DNA from: Punica granatum
Lineage: Eukaryota; Streptophyta; Magnoliopsida; Myrtales; Lythraceae
Direction: 5' to 3'
DNA length: 64,000 nucleotides
Assembly (NCBI RefSeq): GCF_007655135.1
Contig: NC_045133.1
Coordinates: forward strand, 2,294,001-2,358,000
Part shown: piece after piece, positions 55,401 through 64,000 of the stretch
Position numbering within the stretch: the stretch's first letter is position 1
Layout of the letters: each line of letters opens with the position of its first letter
Position numbers and translations under genes: made by a program
Notes under the pieces: model-generated
Told to the model about the DNA's origin: nothing
Database searches by the model: none
Seen by the model: the letters and a program-made list of their open reading frames with translations, nothing else

Positions 55401-57175
55401 TGAAGATTCTATCTCTTGATTATATGGCTTCGTTTTCAACAATTGAACAACAAAAAGCTTCCTCTTGGTTTAGATGTTCATAAATCTCTTTATCCAGTAA
55501 GCCAAGAGATCTGTGTTTCGTTGAGTGTTCAACCATGGGGTTGGGTGGGCGGGCGACCGGAGGGTGCCGACACCGGCATCAAATTGAATTTTAGGGATTG
55601 ATTGCAGGTCTGCTCTGTTATTGGAAGGGGAATAAGACGGAAGGGAGGAGAATACGATGGAGCTTTGTTTTTTCCTTTTCTTTTTTCTATTTAAAGAATA
55701 AAATTGTTACTTATTTTATTGAACCAGTATATATCGATTCGATCTAATATTGAACCAGATTCTACCCGTTCACTATCATGACCGAGTGTCATTAAAAAAA
55801 TGCGTAGTCGAAAATATCAAAAATCAAATTATGAGGAGTGAATCTTCCACTAAAATATTTTGGACACCTGTATGATGAGGATTTTATCTAACGAGATTTA
55901 AAAGGCTGAAAAAAAATATCATGACGATTGATTTTTTACCAAACATGGTAGCATACCCTATTCTAAAAGTCATGGGCACTTCAATTCTCGTTGAAAATAT
56001 AAAATATAAATCTTGCAAGATATTATCAACCCGTATGTAAATAATTAAAAGTTTTAATCAAAATATGATTAATAAAAGATTAAGCCAAGTATGTTGTTAC
56101 AAAATTAAAAAAAATAATAATTTCCTTTGGGAGAAACCTCTGCTCAGGGGGCTGCGGAAAAACCTTTGCTAAGGTTGTCATGGAGATTTTATGCACCTAT
56201 AATCTATTACGAAAGTGGTGACCAATCTTTTCGATATGTCTATCGATTTCTACCTGAGCATATGTGCAGGTCTTACATCTTGTTTCATTGAAATCACTGG
56301 TTGAGAGTCTAGAAACTACACATGCATAAGGTAAGAAAATTACAATGAATTTATAAGTGAAAGGGATGACCTCTGTATAAGTTCGAGCCTGTGGATTAGA
56401 AATGGGCTCTTGTATGCCAGTTGATTAAATGGGTTTATAAAAGATTATATGCCACAATTATTAGCTCGAACTTTTGAATTGAAAATGTGCTCAATCTCTT
56501 ATAGATTAGTGGAAATTTAACATCACTCAAAAGAGAAAATGATGGCCTATTGTGCTTCTGAAATCCCAATCCATGATTGGGAGAGTTTTACTTTAGTCCT
56601 TAGTGAACTGATCCGATTTTAATATGAATTAGTTAGAACCCATTGATTTTTGAATAATAAGCGGCGGCGGCAAAAAAATGATGGCCCGTTTATTTATAGA
56701 AAATTTGTTACAAAGAAAAATCTGGGTAAAATAGAAATAAATTGCAAAGGATATTCTCATCCAGTTAAACATAGACTAAACTATCAAAGAGTTGTAGGAC
56801 AGTAGTGCGGGTCCTCATCTGATAATTAATCAAGAAGTTACAGTTCATATTCGTGTGAGATTATTCGTACTTATTTATTAGTCGCTAAAATTTTTATTTT
56901 ATTGTACTATATCTATATGCCTCCTTTATAACTCACAAATAAGAACATGCAACGAATTTCCTAAGAAATTTTCTATATTTTAAGTTGTCTAATTTATACA
57001 CCACTAGAGAAGTTTTTTTTTTTTTTTAAATTTTAGTTCACCCACTTCTCCACTAGGCAAGGGAAGATCAAGAAATCTGACTTTTCCTTTTCCAATTTAT
57101 TTTCCAAGATCTTCATATACGTTAAGAAAAACCCAAAATTAAGGCGGAAGACATATACAGAGTAATTAAGATATT

Positions 57176-57314
57176 AGGGAGATACGTCTGCATGATTGAG
57201 ATTATGTTCCATTTCTGCACCAATTTGCGAACTATTTATATGGTTAGAGCCCTCATCGCAATATATTGCATCAGTTTTCTAGAGTCCAAAGAATAGGAAA
57301 ATGTTTTCTGGAAA
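57176..57314 (+). promoter_or_regulatory. SPH promoter module (copy before 57315)
   Basis: Practically identical to 35476-35617, including the TATTTATA box. Confidence 0.6.
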
Positions 57315-57770
57315 ATGGGTTCATTCCCGAAGCATCGCGTCGTCCTGATGGTGATTGCCGGCCTTTTGGTACTCATGGATCATACATGCGAGGCACAACA
57401 TCATGAGCCAGAACGAGAACCACCACTTATCAGAGGAAGCGTTCATATCAAAATGCAGAATGCTCTTGCCGATAAGTCAGCCACGCTCACGGTCCATTGC
57501 AGTGGACTCCTTGAAGGTGAAGACGACGACCTCGGATCCCATGATGTCGCGCCGGGCTCGACATACGAGTTCAGATTCGAGACCGATAGTATATCCGTGA
57601 CATCGTACAACTGCAGCTTTCAGTGGCCGCCGAAAAATTCGCAAAACTTTAATATATTCTCTCAAGGTAGAGACGGCAGAGACGGTGACTTTTATTGGTT
57701 GGTCTCCGACTCAGGACCTTGTCTCGTCGACGTCGGAACCGGCAATGAGGACTGTAAAATTTGGTCTTAG
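57315..57770 (+). CDS. S1/SPH-family secreted protein, identical twin, 151 aa
   Basis: The predicted protein is identical in all 151 residues to the one at 35618-36073, with the same signal peptide (1-27) and cysteines 62, 100, 136 and 147. The promoter module is also nearly identical, so both may be expressed alike and raise dosage. In the same block the retroelement gag differs at several residues between copies, so identity here may reflect recency, constraint or local conversion. The function of the family in this plant is unknown. Confidence 0.9.
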   Translation: MGSFPKHRVVLMVIAGLLVLMDHTCEAQHHEPEREPPLIRGSVHIKMQNALADKSATLTVHCSGLLEGEDDDLGSHDVAPGSTYEFRFETDSISVTSYNCSFQWPPKNSQNFNIFSQGRDGRDGDFYWLVSDSGPCLVDVGTGNEDCKIWS

Positions 57771-58057
57771 TCCATGGCCAAATCCCTTACTTATCAAGAG
57801 GATAAAATAGATGTATGTCTTATTAATTCCACTATCTATTCTCAATAATCAAGAAATTAAGAGTGTGTTTGGATTGAGAGTTGAGTTTTAGTTTTAATTG
57901 GTTTGTAATGATTGTATTGTTGAATTATGAGAAAAAGTGTGAAAAAGTAATAAATAATTGAGAGAAAATAATGATTAAGTAATGATTGTGTTGTTGAATT
58001 GTGAAAAAGTAATGAATAGTTGAGAGAATTTAATATAAAAAATTGAATTGAATGGTT

Positions 58058-59689
58058 AAAATAATTATTACCTCCTCTTGTTGTTGCGAATTTTAAATCG
58101 CATACATCACTATGAATTAGATCAAGTGGCTCGGTGTTCCTTTCAATCGTTTGAAAGGGTGACTTTGTCAATTTTGCCTCAACACAAATTTCACATTTGT
58201 GCTGTGAATCAATTTGGAATGTAGGTATGTGATTCAAGTTAATTAATCTACGCAAAGTATTATAATTAACATGACTTAGTCTTCCATGCCACAAATCAGG
58301 AGACTCAATCAAATACGCAGAAGAACCAGAATTCTTATTGATTATGGTCATTACATTGAGCTTAAAAAGCCCGTCACACACATATCCCTTTCCTACGTAC
58401 ATTCCAGACTTGGACAAAATAACTTTGTCTGACTCAAAAACAATCCTGAACCCATGTTTGTTCAGCAATGACCCGGAGACTAAATTCTTCTAAATCTCAG
58501 GTATGTACAATATATTGTTCAGAGTCAACTCCTTTCCTGAAGTTATCTTTAAGACTACCTTGCCTTGACCTTCAACAGCAGAATGGGCAGAGTTTCCCAT
58601 ATAGATCCTCTCCCCAGTGACTGGTTCGAGCATAGTGAATAGGTCTCTGCTTGAGCACACATGTCTGGTGGCACCGGTATCAAGCCACCATTCCTTTGGG
58701 TTGGACCCAATGAGGTTCACCTCTGAAACCACAGCAGATAGGTTGATATCTGCCACATCTCGAGCCATTTCATTAACCACGTTTGCTTCATGGTCCTTTT
58801 TCCTTTTTGGGAGCCTGCAGTCAGCAGATCTGTGACCATTCTTATCACAGTTGAAGCATTTCCCCTGAAACTTGGGCTTGAAGACTCCTCCATTCGTACC
58901 CAACTTCTTCTTGCCTTTTTTGTTCTTAGAGCTTTGCCCTTGCTCCATGACATTTACCTTAGCAGCAGGGAGGATGAGATCCTTTCCGGAGTTTTTATTG
59001 TCTTCTTCAATTCGAAGCTTGACAACAAGATCTTCCATTGTCATCTCCTTTCGCTTATGTTTCAGATAATTCTTGAAATCCTTCCAACCAGAAGGCAGCT
59101 TCTCAATGACAACAGCCACTTGGAAGGATTCACTTAGAGCCATCCCCTCAGCCTGAATCTCATGTAAGAGCACTTGCAATTCTTGCACTTGACTCATTAC
59201 GGTCCTTGAATCCACCATTTGAAAATCGAGGAATCGTCCGACGAGAAATTTCTTCGCACCGGCATCCTCTGATTTATATTTACGGTCCAAGGATTCCCAT
59301 AGTTCCTTTGCCGTCTTAAAACCCTGATAGACACTATACAGGGAATCATGAAGACTATTCATGATATAATTCCGGCAAAGATAGTCGGAGTGCTTCCAAG
59401 CGTCAAGCGCACTGAGAGCCTGCACATCTGACTCCCCCACAGAGAGGGTTGGAGCATTTTCAGTCAAGAATCTTGCAAGGTTCAGAGTTGTGAGGTAAAA
59501 TAGTATCTTTTGCTGCCACCTCTTGAAGTTCAACCCATTGAACTTCTCGGGCTTCTCGACATGGTTCACAGGGACCATCGAGGGAGCAGCCACGTTTTGG
59601 CTAACCAAATGGTTAGGCAAGATAGGAGCAGGGCCGGAGCCAGTAGTCTGGCTTCCGTTGGTCGTATTTCCATCGTTCCCCGACGCCAT
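58058..59689 (-). pseudogene. Truncated copia element A' (duplicate of 36361-37992)
   Basis: Gag-protease frame 59689-58490 (399 aa) with the same zinc knuckle and DTGA protease site, the same TAG after it and the same truncated integrase start ending at 58058. About eight residues differ from copy A (for example the Ile/Val and Lys/Gln changes in FLxGRFLDFxMV and LHVPEI versus LYIPEI). Confidence 0.88.
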
Positions 59690-59796
59690 TCGAATCGTTC
59701 ATATAACAAATTATGCTTCAAGATTGTAATCAAAAACTTAATTAGCCTTAATAAGTCACAAAATTGAACGATAATTCAAATAGAAATTCGGACAAA

Positions 59797-60456
59797 TAAA
59801 ATGCTATAAAATTAAATGAATTTCACTAGTGTAAGAACTTGGAAATTCAAACCGAAACAAAGGCGAAACCGAAAGATACGAGAGAGCCGAGTCCTGTGTT
59901 AGACACAAACCCCTTGAAACAGAATTGTCCCCTCCTGGATGCTTGAGGTCACGTGGACAATCGTTTCCCAGGGTAAAACGGTAACAAGCGAAGCAGCAGC
60001 ACGAACAGCAACGCTTCAGCGAACTCGAAGAGAAGCGTGAACACTTTTGAGGTCGAATCCTTCGTAGAAAAATTGTAGCCAATCACTTGTGCAATTTCCT
60101 TTTAGTCTCAGTAAAAGGAAGCTCTTCTTCTCTAGGGAATTGCAACCAAGGGAAGACTTTTCTTCTCTTTTCTTTTCCTTTTCAGAAAACGGCTACAGGA
60201 AGCAAATGGCATGAGGCTCTTTTATCCTTTTCCTTTTTGCCGTGTGCTCCTTTTATAGACTACGGGTTCCATCCGTTATATGACTCTTCCTATTCTCCTT
60301 TTATGGGGAATAACTCACATATATTCAATATATGTGTTAATTGTATTTGATTATTCATGAATGCAATTCATTCATTTCTTGTAACCACCAAGAAAATCAA
60401 GAGTCATTAGCTCGTGAGCAATTTTCTCATTCACCCATTAGCCATAATTTCCAACA
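59797..60456 (-). repeat. 5' LTR of copia element A'
   Basis: Same sequence as the LTR ending at 38759; TATAAAAG at 60257-60250; outer terminus TGTTGG at 60456. The inner limit is approximate. Confidence 0.75.
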
Positions 60457-60828
60457 AGAAGTATGTGCAGAACGAGGAGACCTTCGGAAAGTTCGAATTT
60501 CCTATTCAAGAACCCATTCGATCTAATGTCGAACGAAAAATATCAAGCTTTTTTCTAATTGGTCTTGCGATCGTCATAGGTGAAGGTGGAGGTGGCAACG
60601 GCGGAGGGGTAGAAGAAGGGGCTGGTGATAGTGGAAGAGGCCAAGAGGCAGAGGGCGTCCCTGCTGGTCCTGGTGCAGCAGTTGTGGGCGGGAAAGAGGC
60701 AGCGCCGCCTCGGGATGGTGGAGTACTGCATACAGAACGCTAGCTGCATGGCCATTGCGATGAGGAGGAAGAGCGGCGGGTATTTGATCACCCCAAAGCG
60801 CCACAAGAACTTCTGGCTCTTAGCTTAA
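60457..60828 (+). pseudogene. 5'-truncated USP-like pseudogene
   Basis: It corresponds to the end of exon 2, intron 2 and exon 3 of the gene at 27552-28432. It begins exactly at the LTR end, so exon 1 is absent. The intron donor reads GA where the functional copy has GT (CTTCG|GAAAG). In exon 3 the codon after VEVATAEG is TAG, and there is an internal deletion of about 24 bases relative to the gene, where the functional copy encodes GQRRRPAMW. The C-terminal coding stretch (GMVEYCIQNASCMAIAMRRK, HKNFWLLA) is still well preserved, so decay is fairly recent. Confidence 0.88.
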
Positions 60829-61910
60829 TTAATTAATTAATTATAATTAAATCAAGTTTAATTGCAAATATGCATGACTTCAATGTGGTTCATTTTGCCT
60901 GGCTCATGTAGATTGTCAATCGATGCAAGAATGTAAATTAGACAGTCTTTGTTTTTTTCTCGAGTCATCGGTATCGTCCTCAGCTCTTAAGCGTTATCTG
61001 CATAACTCGAACATATGTGATATCTTGCATGCGCTAAATCATTTATTAAATATAATCGTCAATTTGATGACAAGGGGAGAAAAATGATCGCATTTGGATT
61101 TTCTTACTAGAGTTGGTTTATTGGTTTATTTATCTTATAATTGATGGTATTGTACCAAAATTAACGTATATTCTCATTTTTCTTATTTTAGCTTATGGGA
61201 TTAGCCGGTCGCTTTTTATCTCCCCTTCTCCCTTATCTTTATTCTCCTTCTCTCTCTGCTTTTTTTTCTTTTTTATTCATCAGCTCGTGTGTTTTTATTA
61301 GTTTTCTATTTCTCATTTTTTGTACTAAACTTATTAACCTGACCAAAAAAAAAAAGGTTTGTTAATGTTACTCAAAAGCAAAAACGATGGTTAGTTATTA
61401 ATGAGGGTGAAATACAATAGCGCAAGCTCTCACTTAGTAATTAAAAAATTTCAAGTTCAATACTCAGGTAGATTTATCCGTGCTCCATTAATAGATATTT
61501 ATGATTTTTATTTTGTTGTACTAAATCATGAGTATCCTTTATAACCGAAAAAAATGATAGTCGGTTTATTTATAGAAATGTTGACAGAAAGGTGGTAAAA
61601 TTTAGGTAAAAAAGAAACCAGTCGCAAAGGATCTGTTTAGCTAAACAAAAGAACGGGATAACTTCCTAAGAAAACTTGCTACTTCAATTATCCAATTTAT
61701 ACATCACATAGAAGAGTATATTCTTTTAGTCCTCCTACTTCTCGTCTACTTAAGGTAAGATCGAATCATTTCCCTCTTTCAATTCATTTTCCAAGATCGT
61801 CGTTTGCCTTAAAAAAAAAATTTCATTGGAAGACATATACAGATTAATCAAGAAATTAGGGATATATATTTGCAACTTATATAGCAAAAAAAAAAAAAGA
61901 AAAAAGAACC
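60829..61910. other. USP flank and SPH upstream spacer, no gene seen
   Basis: 60829-61390 matches the flank of the intact USP-like gene (28433-29100); 61650-61870 resembles the SPH upstream spacer at 35250-35480. A SINE-like fragment lies near 61400-61520. Confidence 0.55.
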
Positions 61911-61919
61911 TATAAAAGT

Positions 61920-62095
61920 TAGTTCAAACAGTTGGGTATTTGTTTCCCTTAAACAATGTATAGAATTCGAGTCTTATGAATGGAAAAAAAATCTTTGATT
62001 GAAAGAGCTTTACCCCCTTAGTGGACCGACTTGGTTCGACTGAATTAGTTGGAGCGGATTAGGCTTCGGAATAACAGAATTCATATTAAAAAAAG
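61920..62095 (+). repeat. SINE-like dispersed repeat, copy near 62 kb
   Basis: AGTTCAAACAGTTGGGTATT, AATTCGAGTCTTATGAATGG, an A run, GTGGACCGACTTGGTTCGAC and a final AAAAAAAG follow the same layout as the copies at 2640 and 4915. It splits the SPH upstream module from its spacer. Confidence 0.5.
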
Positions 62096-62100
62096 TACAT

Positions 62101-62213
62101 GTTTGCATGATTGAGATTATGTTACATTTTTGCACCAACCTGCAAGCTATTTATATGGTCAGGAATCCTCATCTCAATATATATTTCATCAGTTTTCCAT
62201 AGTCCAAAGTGAT
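62101..62213 (+). pseudogene. Second orphan SPH promoter module
   Basis: GCATGATTGAGATTATGTT, TTTGCACCAACCTGCAAGC, CTATTTATATGGTCAGGAAT and CATAGTCCAAAG match the modules before intact SPH genes. The sequence then turns into unrelated DNA just before a foldback element, with no start codon context and no SPH coding sequence. Confidence 0.72.
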
Positions 62214-62275
62214 AGTTATGTGTCATAGAGTCGATATTTGCAATTGGATAATTTATATTTATGGCTATAAAATTT

Positions 62276-63774
62276 AGGGTTTTTTACCTAAAAAAGCACG
62301 TACTTTATAAAAATTCCCTAATTTAGCATAAATTTTTAAAATTTTCTGTAAATGCACGAAATTTCAAAATCGTCCTACATCTAGCATGCCGTTACCTTCC
62401 GTCCATGGAATGTCATGAAATGCTTACGTGGCCTTTAACTGCTGTCAAGCTAGCCGTTATTTGCCACGTATGTCCACCCCATTGGCCGGTCCATTTTTCT
62501 TTTCCGTTTTTGGCCTAAAAAAGCACGTGCTTTATAAAAATTCCCAAATCTAGCACAAACTTTTAAAATTTTCTGTAAATCCACGAAGTTTCAAAATCAT
62601 CCCACATCTAGCATGTCGTTAGCCTCCGTCCATCCACCTCCGTTAAAAGCTAATGTGGCCTCAAATTTACTTAATTGGTCGTCAATTGCCACGTGTAACT
62701 ATCCCATTTGAGGGGCTTTTTCTTTCCCCTTTCAACTCTTTGCTCTCCCTTGTTCTCTTCTTTATCCTCCACTGTGCTGCCAACACCACTGTTGCAACCA
62801 CTCCCCCACCCTCCGTTCAATTGTGGCCACCGTTTGCTCGAACAACTTTGGGAGAGCATATAAAACAAACTTGAGCTCGTGGAGGAAGCTTTAGCAGCAG
62901 CTGCAATAGCTCAGGAGACGCCCGAAAGGGGCTGGACAACAACACAACAATATCTTAGCTGAGAGCAGAGAGGCCTGGAGCACCACCGGCAACAGCAGTG
63001 AGTAGGGGAGGGGCGTGGAGCACCAAGAACAATAGCAGCACAAAGATAGTGATGTCGATGACCTTCGGGGGGAGGAAATGGAGGGGTTGTGCTAGTGTCG
63101 GAAATGATGAAGGAGATAGGGGTGGTGGTGATGGTTGTTACTACTGCTTGTGTCCTTCTGTTCCTCTGCTCCGCTACTGCTCTGTTGCAGGAGGTGGTGT
63201 CTCGAAGAAGAGAAGCAAAATGAGGGGTGGGGGAGTAGTGGTGGCAGTGGTGTTAGCAGTGGTAACGAAGAACAAGAACTGGGGAAGAAAATAAATAGAA
63301 GAAGTGATATAAGAGGGAAAAGAAAAATGGATCGGCCAATGGGGATGACACATGTGGCAGATAACGGCCAACTGGATAGCTGTTAAGGGCCACGTAAGCA
63401 TTTCATGGCATTCCATGGACGGAAGGTAACGACATGCTAGACGTGAGACAATTTTGAAACTTCATGCATTTACAGAAAATTTTAAACGTGTATGCTAGAT
63501 TAAGGAATTTTTGTAAAGTACGTGCTTTTTTAGGCAAAAAACGGAAAAGAAAAACGAACCAGTCAATGGGGTGGACACATGTGGCAAATAACAGCCAGTT
63601 GGACAACCCTTAACGACTATGTAAGCATTTCACGATATTCCCTGGACGGAAGGTAACAACATGCTAGATCTGTGACAATTTTGAAACTTCGTGCATTTAC
63701 AGAAAATTTTAAAAATTTGTACTAGATTAGAGAATTTTGTAAAGTACGTACTTTTTTAGGTGACCAAAAACCCT
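62276..63774. mobile_element. Foldback element with duplicated arms, 1.5 kb
   Basis: The left end AGGGTTTTTTACCTAAAAAA is mirrored by the right end (reverse complement AGGGTTTTTGGTCACCTAAA). Each arm is itself a tandem pair of about 235 bp (left 62283-62515 and 62516-62710; right 63335-63530 and 63531-63774) with phrases such as AAATTTTCTGTAAATGCACG. AAAATTT flanks it on both sides (62269-62275, 63775-63781). The GC-richer centre has no transposase; its frames are Gly- or Ser-rich low complexity. Confidence 0.82.
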
Positions 63775-63781
63775 AAAATTT

Positions 63782-64000
63782 ATTCTATTATTCATGAACT
63801 GTTTATGTTTATTAGAATAAGGCTTAAGACACTTGGCATATACTTCATTCTCAAAGAGTTGAGAGTATGAGTGATGAAGTTATCTGGAGCAAGTTCTTTA
63901 AATTATTCACAGTCATTGAAATCTTGGCTAGGCACTATTATTTCGACTAGACCGTTACCTCTATATGTATTCATTATTAGTATATAGATACTAATAAAAG
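63782..64000. other. Window end, no gene seen
   Basis: AT-rich sequence with no supported feature. Confidence 0.4.

Larger units (their letters stand above)
52440..60456. repeat. Near-identical 8-kb block, copy 2 (partner 30575-38759)
   Basis: Same content and order as copy 1, 169 bases shorter, mainly because it lacks the 150-bp solo LTR. The right end is the LTR terminus at 60456, immediately followed by USP pseudogene sequence rather than by copia element B. Confidence 0.92.

Noticed and set aside
30575..60456. CRISPR-like or satellite array
   Set aside because: The repeat is a two-copy, 8-kb segmental duplication, not a short regularly spaced array.
62998..63386. Gly-rich frames in the 62-63.8 kb element
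   Set aside because: Low-complexity, no transposase or host-gene motif; part of the element centre.

Overview
This is a stretch of plant nuclear DNA, almost certainly from a eudicot. It is AT-rich and gene-poor, has spliced genes with typical plant exon structure, and is full of plant transposons. I find no tRNA or rRNA gene, no CRISPR array and no bacterial-style operon. The window has two halves.

Left half (1-27 kb). A decayed Ty3/gypsy gag with primer-binding site and LTR (1-about 1000), an intron-containing relic of an RNA polymerase II subunit 7 gene (1067-1690), a complete TRIM element (3425-4010) and an RNase H relic (6310-6720) precede two MIKC MADS-box genes on the + strand. The first (8010-12292, 8 exons, 251 aa) is SEPALLATA-like. 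The second (20782-24382, 8 exons, 253 aa) is FRUITFULL/AP1-clade. This head-to-tail pair is the ancient SEP-SQUA tandem of flowering plants, of which tomato RIN-MC is a well known case. The 8.5 kb between them holds a SINE with target-site duplication, AT-rich Helitron-like units and a 208-bp hAT MITE. The SEP-like gene needs a GC-AG second intron. The FUL-like gene has two GA tracts and two small upstream ORFs ahead of its start.

Right half (27-64 kb). A universal-stress-protein-like gene (27552-28432, 3 exons, 225 aa) is followed by a cluster of S1/SPH-family (self-incompatibility-protein homologue) genes: three intact small secreted proteins (35618-36073, 50732-51178, 57315-57770) and at least two promoter modules that have lost their coding sequence (29876-30013, 62101-62213). 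An approximately 8.2-kb block (30575-38759) recurs almost identically at 52440-60456. It includes an SPH gene (the two proteins are identical) and a truncated Ty1/copia element. Inside it lies a short, much more divergent island where one copy carries a solo TRIM-type LTR and the other has the empty site. The second block ends exactly at an LTR terminus, next to a 5'-truncated, stop-containing copy of the stress-protein gene. The first block instead runs through the same LTR into another copia element (926-codon pol ORF at 39273-42053 with a lost integrase catalytic Glu). A third, older copy of the spacer lies at about 43605-46550. Two long-inverted-repeat (foldback) elements (46634-47487, 62276-63774) and a 262-bp Mutator-type MITE (29581-29842) complete the region.

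The genes fall into two unrelated groups: flower/inflorescence identity transcription factors on the left, and a stress-protein/secreted-peptide neighbourhood on the right that is turning over quickly by duplication, gene loss and LTR-associated rearrangement. Gene models were built by eye from splice sites, exon lengths and family motifs; no alignment or search was run.
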